From: Caulobacter endophyticus
GTDB lineage: Bacteria; Pseudomonadota; Alphaproteobacteria; Caulobacterales; Caulobacteraceae
NCBI RefSeq assembly: GCF_029543245.1
Contig: NZ_JARQWV010000001.1
Coordinates: 124,001 to 188,000, forward strand
Direction of reading: 5' to 3'
Length of the DNA: 64,000 nucleotides
Part shown: in pieces, positions 38,525 through 46,023 of the stretch
Layout of the letters: each line of letters begins with the position of its first letter
Position numbering within the stretch: the first letter of the stretch is position 1
Notes under the pieces: model-generated
What the model was told of the DNA's origin: nothing
The model's database searches: none
What the model saw: the letters and a program-made list of their open reading frames with translations, nothing else
Translations under genes and position numbers: made by a program

Positions 38525-40993
38525 TCATCGATCGATCTTCCCGGAGGCGGTGAGCCGCAGCTCGTATTCCGGAACGATGCGCACGCCCCTCACCTCGCCC
38601 ACCTGCCCCCCCGCCGGGATCGCCGCCTTCACTTCGGGCTGGATGTAGAGCGGATTGTCGGCGCGCAGGGGCAGGACCGTCAGCGTCCAGTCCCGGTCAA
38701 GACGGCCGCCGAAACGACTGAGCCCCAGCTCCCACCTGGGCCCGTAGTAGAACTGGTCGTCGAGCATCTCGACGCCGTCGAACAGTCGCGCCACGTCGCC
38801 GGCATAGTCGATCTCGAGCCAGGCTTCGCTCAGCCCCTCGAGCGCGTCCTTGGGCAGGCTCAGTGTCCACGCGCCTGAGCGGCCATATTGCTCGGCATAG
38901 GGCTGGAGCACCGTCTTGGCGCGGCCGCCGATCTCGGGGGGCGGCAACGCCTGGGCTTCGCGCAGCGGCTTGATCTCGGCGGTCAGCGTCCTGGCGGAAG
39001 CCCTGGCCTCGAACACCTGGAAGGGACCCTGCGGCTTGGCGCGGCGCAGCGGCAGGCTGGCCCCGGGCGCAGTGTCGAGCGCGGGCAACACCGCCAGGCG
39101 GAAGCCCGCATCGGCCTTGGAACGTACCGACCATCCAGCGCCGTCCGCAAAGATCGGGTCCTCGCTGAGCACCAGCCGATCCTTGCCGCCGAACGGCAGC
39201 ACATAGGCCTGCCTGGCCTGCTCGGCGCTGATCAGCACGATCCGCACCCGCTTGCCGCCCGGTCCGCTGACAGCGAGCTCGCGCACGCCCTCGGGCGTCA
39301 AAGTCGGGGTCACCACGCGGCCGCCGGCGGCCTTCAGACGCTTGCTGTTCAGCCTGACCTCGACATCGGCCGAGAAGGCCATCTCCACCGGCACGCCCTT
39401 GGTGGCCGAAAAGACGTAGACGGGCCCGTCGGCGTCTTCGAGGCGGGTCAGCGGCTGGGCGCTGGCCCAGGCCAGGTTGGCGCCGGCGAGATCCAGATTG
39501 ATCGGCCAGACGAAGTAGGCGCCGGCTGGGATGTCGACCGGGCGGCTCGGGAAGGTGACCGCGCCGCCCGGCAGCTTGACCTCGAAGCGGGTCTTGGCCT
39601 GGACCGGGGTCTCGAACTGCCGCACGTGGTTGTTGAAGAAGACGAAGCCCCGGTCGCCCTGACTGCGCACCGACCAGCGCGGCGTGGCGACGTCGTCGCG
39701 GCCGCTCAGCCTGACGGCGGGCCGCTGCACCTCCATCGGCGCGAGCCGGGCCCCGAACGTTTTCATGAACAGGTGATAGGGCCGCACCGCGTCGGCGACG
39801 GGATGGACCTGACCGTACTGACCCAGGGGCGCCTGGAAGTCGTAGTTGATGATCGGCATGCCGTTGTATCCGCCCTGGCGGTCGTCCTCCTCCAAGGTGG
39901 TGTGGCCCTGCGGATTCCGGCCGCCGTGGAACATGTAGTAGCCGTAGAGATTGGCGCCCGAGCCCAGTTGCACGGGCAGCATGGCCGCCACGTCGTCGGG
40001 CGACAGATGGGGCCGGCGGCGATACATGATCGGCACGCCGCCGCCGAACTCCGCGCCCAGGAACGGCGTGTTGTCCATGTCGCTCTCGATCGTGCCGGCG
40101 TTGCGCGAGGCCGTCTGCGCACCGAGATCCCCGCCGACCCGGCTATCGAAGCGGAAGGCGTAGACCTCCTTGGGCGGAAGGCGGCCCTGCCTGGCGCTCC
40201 ACGGCTCGTCGGCATAGCCGCCGAAGACGGGAATGACCTCGCCCTTGGGATAGACCGCGTTGTCCCAGCCGGTCACCGTGTAGAGCGGCGCGTCGAAGCC
40301 GATCTTGCGGGCCAGGGTCTTGAGGGTGGCGATATGCCCGGCCCCCGCGCCCGGCCCGCCGATGTTGTACTCGTTCTCCAGCTGGACCCCGATGACCGGG
40401 CCGCCATCCTTCCAGAGCTGGCCCTCGACCTGCCTGTAGATCTCGCGCCAGTAGCGCTCGACGTAGGTCAGGTAGACCGGGTCGTCGCGCCGGGTGGGCA
40501 TGGCGTTGACCACCCAGTCGGGCGTGCCGCCCCAGCGCACCTCGCCATGCGCCCAGGGGCCGATGCGGATCACCACCAACAGGCCGTTGGCCCTGGCCAG
40601 CTCGACGAACCGCTTGAGGTCACGATCGCCTGCCCAGTTGAACTGGCCGGCGCGCTCCTCGTGGTGGTTCCAGATGATGTAGGTGGCCACGATGTCGACG
40701 CCCTGGGCCTTCATCTTGGCCAGCTCGGCGCCCCAGTGCTCGGGCGGATAGCGCGTGTAGTGGAACTCGCCCATGACCGGCATCCAGGGCTGGCCGTTGC
40801 GCGTCAGGTAGCGGTTGTTGACGCCCAGCGTCTGGCCGTCGGGCGCGGTGGCGGCGCCCATGCGCAGGTGCTCGGAGCGCACCGCGGCGGGCGGGCGGGT
40901 CGCGTCCACCGTCAGGTCTGCGGCCTGGGCCGCGATCGCCGCTGCGAACGCCGAGGCCGTGGCCAGGGCGCGGGTCCGGATGCGAAGGGACAT
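38525..40993 (-). CDS. GH35 beta-galactosidase, exported
   Basis: Glycoside hydrolase of 822 residues with a signal peptide (cleavage near AAQA). The GH35 TIM barrel shows GEFHYTRYPPEHW, ATYIIWNHHE and RIGPWAHGE. The acid/base is Glu208 in GVQLENEY and the nucleophile is probably Glu315 in FLGAEFGGG. Beta-sandwich domains follow. It releases terminal beta-galactose outside the cytoplasm. It lies 42 bases downstream of the sugar MFS porter on the same strand, so the two are probably co-transcribed. Galactose produced would feed the DgoD route encoded divergently. Confidence 0.93.
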   Translation of the reverse strand: MSLRIRTRALATASAFAAAIAAQAADLTVDATRPPAAVRSEHLRMGAATAPDGQTLGVNNRYLTRNGQPWMPVMGEFHYTRYPPEHWGAELAKMKAQGVDIVATYIIWNHHEERAGQFNWAGDRDLKRFVELARANGLLVVIRIGPWAHGEVRWGGTPDWVVNAMPTRRDDPVYLTYVERYWREIYRQVEGQLWKDGGPVIGVQLENEYNIGGPGAGAGHIATLKTLARKIGFDAPLYTVTGWDNAVYPKGEVIPVFGGYADEPWSARQGRLPPKEVYAFRFDSRVGGDLGAQTASRNAGTIESDMDNTPFLGAEFGGGVPIMYRRRPHLSPDDVAAMLPVQLGSGANLYGYYMFHGGRNPQGHTTLEEDDRQGGYNGMPIINYDFQAPLGQYGQVHPVADAVRPYHLFMKTFGARLAPMEVQRPAVRLSGRDDVATPRWSVRSQGDRGFVFFNNHVRQFETPVQAKTRFEVKLPGGAVTFPSRPVDIPAGAYFVWPINLDLAGANLAWASAQPLTRLEDADGPVYVFSATKGVPVEMAFSADVEVRLNSKRLKAAGGRVVTPTLTPEGVRELAVSGPGGKRVRIVLISAEQARQAYVLPFGGKDRLVLSEDPIFADGAGWSVRSKADAGFRLAVLPALDTAPGASLPLRRAKPQGPFQVFEARASARTLTAEIKPLREAQALPPPEIGGRAKTVLQPYAEQYGRSGAWTLSLPKDALEGLSEAWLEIDYAGDVARLFDGVEMLDDQFYYGPRWELGLSRFGGRLDRDWTLTVLPLRADNPLYIQPEVKAAIPAGGQVGEVRGVRIVPEYELRLTASGKIDR

Positions 40994-41035
40994 GGCTCGT
41001 TTCCTGATGGTGTGTGTTCTTGGCGCTTCGGCGGA

Positions 41036-42472
41036 TCAGCGGTCGCGGCGGCGTGACAGCCCGGCCTCGATCTCCTCCAGGGTTCGCCCCTTGGTCTCGG
41101 GCACGCGCAGCGCGATGAAGATGAAGCCCGCCAGGCAGACGAGGCCGTAGGACCAGAAGGTCCCCGCCGCGCCCAGGCGCTGGTTGAGGATCGGGAATGT
41201 GAAGGTGACCACGAAGCAGGCGATCCAAAGGGCCGAGACTGCGATCGACATCGCCGCCCCGCGGACACGGTTGGGAAAGATCTCCGACAGCAGCACCCAG
41301 GTCACCGGCGCCAGAGACATGGCGTAGGCGGCGATGACGCCCAGGGTCAGCAGCAGCACGACGGGTCCCTGGATGCCCAGGAAGAAGGCCGCGCCCAGCA
41401 GGCCGTGCATCAGCGCGATCGCCGCCGCGCCCCACAGCATCAGGGTGCGCCGTCCCAGCCGGTCGACCGTGGCGGTCGCCACCAGGGTGAAGGCCAGGTT
41501 GATCGCACCGGTGATGACGATGTTGAACATCACCCCGCCAAGGTCGTAGCCCGCGCCGCGATAGATCTCCTCGGCATAGTTGAAGATGACGTTGGTGCCG
41601 CTCCACTGTTGCAGGACGGCCAGGCCGACGCCGGTCAGCAGCACGCCCAGCACGGCCGGCGTGAGCAGTTCGTTGGCCGAGCCCGTCTCGGCGCGCTCGC
41701 GCTCCAGGCCCGCCTCGATCTCGGCGAGCGCCTCGCGCGCATAGGCCTCGCCGCCGATCTTACGCAGCACGGCCAGGGCGCGGGCGCGGCGTCCGGCCTT
41801 CAGCAGCCAGCGCGGGCTTTCCGGCACCAGGAAGGCGCAGAAGAAGAAGATCACCGAGGGAACGGCCACGGCCGTGAACATCCAGCGCCAGCCGTACTGC
41901 CCCTGCCAGGTGTCGCGGATGGCCGCGTGGCCCATGGCGCCGCCGACGTCGCCTGCGATCAGCATGTTGACCACCTGCGCGGCCAGGATCCCGACCACCA
42001 GGGTCAGCTGATTGAGGGTGACCAGCCGGCCGCGCCAGGCGGCGGGGCTGATCTCGGCGATATAGGTCGGCGAGATGTTGGAGGCGACGCCGATGGCCAC
42101 CCCGCCGACGATCCGCCAGAGCACGAAGGTCGAGAACCCCTGCGCCCAGCCGGTCAGGATCGACGATACGCCGAACAGGACCGCGGCGATGATCAGCAGC
42201 TTCTTGCGGCCGATCCGGTCGCTGACCAGGCCGCTGAACACCGAGCCCAGCAGGCAGCCCAGCAGCGAGCAACTGTTGGCCCAGCCGACCTGGGCCTCGC
42301 TGGTGAGGTGGAAATAGGGTTCGTAGAACGGCTTGGAGCCCCCGACCACCACCCAGTCGTAGCCGAACAGCAGTCCGCCCAGCGCCGCCACGCTCGAGAT
42401 CGTCCAGATGTAGGCGAGGTTCAGATGGCCGGAAACAACCTGCTCATCCTGGCCGCTCGACATCGTGTGCAT
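41036..42472 (-). CDS. MFS sugar porter
   Basis: Major facilitator superfamily sugar/H+ symporter of 478 residues with 12 predicted membrane helices. Sugar-porter motifs include GLLFGYDWVVVGG, the RIGRKK loop, PESPRWLL at the central loop, the late DRLGRR loop and PETKGRTLEEIE at the end. ATG 42472 is chosen because AAGGGGG lies about 9 bases upstream; ATG 42463 is the alternative. Its place between the GH35 gene and divergent dgoD suggests galactose or galactoside uptake across the inner membrane. Confidence 0.92.
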   Translation of the reverse strand: MHTMSSGQDEQVVSGHLNLAYIWTISSVAALGGLLFGYDWVVVGGSKPFYEPYFHLTSEAQVGWANSCSLLGCLLGSVFSGLVSDRIGRKKLLIIAAVLFGVSSILTGWAQGFSTFVLWRIVGGVAIGVASNISPTYIAEISPAAWRGRLVTLNQLTLVVGILAAQVVNMLIAGDVGGAMGHAAIRDTWQGQYGWRWMFTAVAVPSVIFFFCAFLVPESPRWLLKAGRRARALAVLRKIGGEAYAREALAEIEAGLERERAETGSANELLTPAVLGVLLTGVGLAVLQQWSGTNVIFNYAEEIYRGAGYDLGGVMFNIVITGAINLAFTLVATATVDRLGRRTLMLWGAAAIALMHGLLGAAFFLGIQGPVVLLLTLGVIAAYAMSLAPVTWVLLSEIFPNRVRGAAMSIAVSALWIACFVVTFTFPILNQRLGAAGTFWSYGLVCLAGFIFIALRVPETKGRTLEEIEAGLSRRRDR

Positions 42473-42566
42473 CCGTACGCGCCCCCTTGTTTCGGCGTGT
42501 ACCCTCGGAGTCGCGACGGGCCCGCCTTTCGCGGCCATAATCCGCGAGGCCGCTTCGCCGTCAACT

Positions 42567-42718
42567 CATTTGTATTACTTATTTTCACTGACGACGCTCT
42601 CCGCCGACCAACCTCAGGCAATGCGGCGCCCTACAGCCTGGCTTCGGCTCAGCCCATCTGGCCTCTCCCCACCGCCACGCTGATCTCCCGCATTTCTCAC
42701 CGACCTCATTTGTAATAT
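42567..42718. promoter_or_regulatory. Two CATTTGTA direct repeats in the mfs/dgoD divergent promoter
   Basis: The 335-base divergent region contains CATTTGTATTAC (42567-42578) and CATTTGTAATAT (42707-42718), each in an AT-rich patch and each preceded by CT. A related CATTTGTCTTAT lies at 45827-45838 in front of the GH59 gene. These are candidate operators of the GntR/FCD repressor encoded at 44755. A TTGACA follows the second copy at 42725-42730 and could be the dgoD -35 element. Confidence 0.45.
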
Positions 42719-42807
42719 ATATTCTTGACAGAGGCTGGCGCGGGTCGCCATTCAAAGCAACGACAAGGGGATCCGGCGCATTCTCGCGCCGCCCTGCGAG
42801 GACGTTC

Positions 42808-43995
42808 ATGTTCCAAGACCCAGCACACGCCACGGCGCAAGCGACGCCGGGCGCCGCCATCAAGACCATCGAGACCTTCCCCGCGCCGCCCCGCTGGCTG
42901 TTCGTGCGCGTCGAGACCGAGGACGGCTTGGTCGGCTGGGGCGAGGCCTCGCTCGAAGGCCACAGCGAAGCCGTCGAGGGCGCCTTCGCCTCGCTGCGCG
43001 ACCGCTTCATCGGCGCTGACCCGGACCGCATCGAGGACATCTGGCAGACCGCCTATCGCCTCGGCTTCTATCGCGGCGGCCCGGTGCTGATGTCGGCGCT
43101 GTCGGGCCTGGACCAGGCGCTGTGGGACCTCAAGGGCAAGGCCTTGAAGGTCCCGGTGCACCAACTGCTGGGCGGGCGCGTCCGCGATCGGATCCCGGTC
43201 TACGCCTGGATCGGCGGCGACCGCCCCAGCGAGGTCGTCGAGGCCGCGCGCGTGCGCAAGGCGCAGGGCTTCAAGGCCGTCAAGATGAACGGCGTCGAGG
43301 ACCTGGGCTGGCTGGACAGCCCCGGCGCCCTCGCCGCTTCGGTCGACCGCCTCGCGGCCGTGCGCGCCGAGGGCCTGGACGCCGGCGTCGATTTTCATGG
43401 CCGGGTGCACAAGCCGATGGCCCGGCAACTGGTGAAGGCCCTAGAGCCGCTGGGCCCTCTGTTCGTCGAGGAGCCGCTGCTCAGCGAGCACCCCGAGGCC
43501 ATCGCCCAACTCAGCCAGCAGACCGCCGTGCCCGTCGCGCTGGGCGAGCGGCTCTACAGCCGCTGGGACGTCAAGCCGTTCCTGACCTCGGCCTCGATCG
43601 ACATCCTCCAGCCCGATCTCAGCCATGCCGGCGGAATTTCCGAGGTTCGCCGGATCGCGGCCATGGCCGAAGCCTATGACGTGGCCATCGCCCCGCATTG
43701 CCCGCTGGGCCCCATCGCCCTGGCCGCCTGCATGCAGCTGGCGCTGACGACGCCCAACTTCGTGATCCAGGAGATGTCGCTGGGCATCCACTACAACACC
43801 GACGGCCACGATCTTCTGTCCTACATGCTCAACCCCGAAATCTTCGCTGTGAAGGATGGGACGGTCGAGGCGTTCGCCGGGCCTGGCCTGGGCGTCGAGA
43901 TCGACGAGGAGAAGGTCCGACGCCTCAGCCGTGACGCGCCCGCCTGGCGCAATCCGGCCTGGCGCGGCCCCGACGGCGGCCTGCGAGAGTGGTGA
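42808..43995 (+). CDS. dgoD: D-galactonate dehydratase
   Basis: Mandelate racemase/enolase superfamily dehydratase of 395 residues. It converts D-galactonate to 2-keto-3-deoxy-D-galactonate in the cytoplasm. It resembles the E. coli enzyme throughout: PPRWLFVRVETEDGLVGWGE, GFYRGGP, metal ligands Asp195, Glu221 and Glu247, catalytic His197 and His297 (APHCPLGPIALAAC), and the C-terminal PAWRNPAWR. A GAGGA ribosome-binding site precedes the ATG. The SDR gene starts 2 bases after its stop. Kinase (DgoK) and aldolase (DgoA) genes are absent from the window. Confidence 0.93.
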   Translation: MFQDPAHATAQATPGAAIKTIETFPAPPRWLFVRVETEDGLVGWGEASLEGHSEAVEGAFASLRDRFIGADPDRIEDIWQTAYRLGFYRGGPVLMSALSGLDQALWDLKGKALKVPVHQLLGGRVRDRIPVYAWIGGDRPSEVVEAARVRKAQGFKAVKMNGVEDLGWLDSPGALAASVDRLAAVRAEGLDAGVDFHGRVHKPMARQLVKALEPLGPLFVEEPLLSEHPEAIAQLSQQTAVPVALGERLYSRWDVKPFLTSASIDILQPDLSHAGGISEVRRIAAMAEAYDVAIAPHCPLGPIALAACMQLALTTPNFVIQEMSLGIHYNTDGHDLLSYMLNPEIFAVKDGTVEAFAGPGLGVEIDEEKVRRLSRDAPAWRNPAWRGPDGGLREW

Positions 43996-43997
43996 CC

Positions 43998-44729
43998 ATG
44001 CGCTTCGACGGCAAGACCATCATCGTCACCGGCGCCGGCGGCGGCATCGGCCAGGCCTGCGCGCAACGCCTGCACGACGAGGGCGCCAACCTAGTGCTGA
44101 TCGATCGGGACGCCGGGGCGCTGGCTGCGGCGCAGGCGACCCTCGCCTCTCCCGACCGGCTGCTGGTTCGCGCGCAGGACGTCAGCGTCGAGACCGAGGC
44201 TGCGGCCGCCTTCGAGGCGGCCATCCACCGCTTCGGCCGCGTCGACGGCGTGGTCAGCGTCGCCGGCGCCATGATCTACAAGGGCCTCGACGCGCTCACC
44301 GGCCAGGACTGGGAGCGGATCATGGCGGTGAACTTCTACGCCGCGGCCCATTTCACGCGACAAGCCTTCAACCACATGGAGGGCGGCGGCAGCCTGGTCT
44401 ATGTCTCCAGCATCCACGCCCGCCAGACCTCGGCCCTGGTCGGGCCCTATGCGGCGGCCAAGGCGGCCCTGACCTCGCTGGCCCGCACGGCGGCGATCGA
44501 GGGGCGCGCCTGCGGCATCCGCGCCAACTGCGTCCTGCCCGGCGCGGTGGACACGCCGATGCTGCGCGACAGTCCGAACATCAAGTCGGGCCTCGAGGTC
44601 CTCGATCCGCAGGATGTCGGCCAGCCGGAGGATATCGCCGCGCTCGTGGCCTTCGCGCTCAGCGACGAAGCCCGCTTCGTCACCGGCGCGGAACTGGTCG
44701 CGGACGGCGGCCGGCTGGCCAAGCTCTAG
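43998..44729 (+). CDS. SDR-family NAD(P) dehydrogenase, probable galactose dehydrogenase
   Basis: Short-chain dehydrogenase of 243 residues. The nucleotide-binding motif is TGAGGGIG near the N-terminus, followed by the SVAGAM equivalent of NNAG. The catalytic triad is Ser in YVSSIHA with Tyr and Lys of YAAAK, and the family C-terminus has PGAVDTPM and VTGAELVADGG. Being coupled to dgoD, it most likely oxidises D-galactose at C1 to the lactone (De Ley-Doudoroff route). This role is inferred from context; other polyol or sugar substrates are possible. ATG 43998 has GAGAG about 8 bases upstream; GTG 43989 is an alternative. Confidence 0.85.
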   Translation: MRFDGKTIIVTGAGGGIGQACAQRLHDEGANLVLIDRDAGALAAAQATLASPDRLLVRAQDVSVETEAAAAFEAAIHRFGRVDGVVSVAGAMIYKGLDALTGQDWERIMAVNFYAAAHFTRQAFNHMEGGGSLVYVSSIHARQTSALVGPYAAAKAALTSLARTAAIEGRACGIRANCVLPGAVDTPMLRDSPNIKSGLEVLDPQDVGQPEDIAALVAFALSDEARFVTGAELVADGGRLAKL

Positions 44730-44754
44730 GCGCTCGCCGCCCTGCCCTGCAGCC

Positions 44755-45480
44755 TCAGCGTCGCTCGCGGCGCAGTTCCTCGTCACGGCTTCGCTGCATC
44801 AGGTCGAGCGCGCCACCGATGAGGTCGCGCATGCGGGCCTCGGCCTCGCGCACATGGCCGGCCAGGATGGCGTCGGCGACGCGCTTGTGATCCTCAGCGC
44901 TGGCGAAGCGCACGCCCTTCAGGTCGTTGGTCTTGCGGATGCTGAAGCGCAGCGCCGTGTCGATCATCTCGCAGTGCTGGCGATAGAAGCGGTTGCCGCT
45001 GGCGCGCAGCACCGCGACATGGAAGGCGATGTCCGACAGGAGCGGATCGTCCTGTCCCTGGTCCGCGGCGAACATGCGCCTGACCGCATGGTCGATGGCC
45101 GCCCGCTCCTCGCCGCTGGCGCGCTTTGCCGCCAGGGCCGCCGCGCCGGGCTCTATGCTCAGGCGGATCTCGGTGAACTCGATCAGCAGGTCGAGAGAGA
45201 ACTCGCGCTGCAGCATCCAGCGCATGACGTCCGGATCGAGCAGGTTCCAGTTGTCCTCGTTCTCGACGATCGTGCCGCGGCGGCGACGGGACGACAACAG
45301 TCCCTTGGAGACCAGCATCTTCACGGCCTCGCGGGTAACGGTGCGGGCCGCACCATACTTTTCGGACAGTTCCTGTTCGGTCGGGAACGCCACACCCTGG
45401 TAACGCCCCGTCACGATCGCCGCGCCCAGATCCTGGACGATGGTGTCGGTGATGCTCTTGTGGGGGGTCGCTGTCCGCAT
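44755..45480 (-). CDS. GntR-family (FadR/FCD) transcriptional regulator, DgoR-like
   Basis: Repressor of 241 residues. The N-terminal winged helix (about 8-75) contains FPTEQELSEKYGAARTVTREAVKMLVSKGLL. The C-terminal FCD ligand domain (about 95-230) has conserved His-rich metal or effector positions (DIAFHVAVLRASGN and RFASAEDHKRVADAILAGH). It is convergent with the SDR gene, with a 25-base gap. It probably senses galactonate or a related acid and controls the mfs-GH35 and dgoD-SDR units (inference from context). Confidence 0.88.
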   Translation of the reverse strand: MRTATPHKSITDTIVQDLGAAIVTGRYQGVAFPTEQELSEKYGAARTVTREAVKMLVSKGLLSSRRRRGTIVENEDNWNLLDPDVMRWMLQREFSLDLLIEFTEIRLSIEPGAAALAAKRASGEERAAIDHAVRRMFAADQGQDDPLLSDIAFHVAVLRASGNRFYRQHCEMIDTALRFSIRKTNDLKGVRFASAEDHKRVADAILAGHVREAEARMRDLIGGALDLMQRSRDEELRRERR

Positions 45481-46023
45481 GGTCCGAATCTCTGCGCTCC
45501 CGACTGGCGGCTTGCTTCTTTCTAGCCGCCCGCGGAGCGGCTTTCAGCATTCTTGGCCCAAGCCGAACACCACTCCGGGCGCTCCGCCAGAGGGAATGAA
45601 ACCCGAAGCCCGATCAAGCGCCCGCCTGCGGGCCTGCGAGCAGGTTTCGAGATAGGCTTATTGGTCATACCACTACATCTCCAGCGCTCCAGAAATTCGC
45701 CGGTTTCGCATCCTGCGATCGCCTACCCGCCCACTGAAGGTGGGGTTCAGCCTCTCGGATATCGCTGAAAATGACAGCGCTATACCACTGTTTTTCCTCA
45801 CAACTTGAGACTTTGGACAACAATAGCATTTGTCTTATGAATAACTTGCCCACTCATTTCGGGCGTGCAATAAGCTGGTCATACACCCTCAGGGACGAGA
45901 CGGTTTTTCACGGCCCGCGCCGCGCGAAACCCTCGGGATGCACCATCGCGATCAACGCCGATGGAGACCGGCGAACATCGAGCCAGCTCGGCGTTCACGA
46001 CATAAGAATTGGGAGAGGGAACG
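45481..46023. promoter_or_regulatory. Divergent promoter region of the GntR gene and the GH59 gene
   Basis: 543 bases without a credible gene. TGGTCATACCA (45662-45672) fits the TGGnnnnnCCA pattern of FCD-type GntR operators. TGGTCATAC recurs at 45876-45884 and ATACCACT at 45782-45789. CATTTGTCTTAT (45827-45838) resembles the repeats at the mfs/dgoD promoter. The stretch 45775-45850 is clearly AT-richer than its surroundings and probably holds the GH59 promoter. The frame at 45771-46061 lacks family features and normal codon use and is rejected as a gene. Confidence 0.5.

Noticed and set aside
38888..41056. 722-codon plus-strand frame opposite the GH35 gene
   Set aside because: No recognisable domain, and it fully overlaps a firm GH35 gene.
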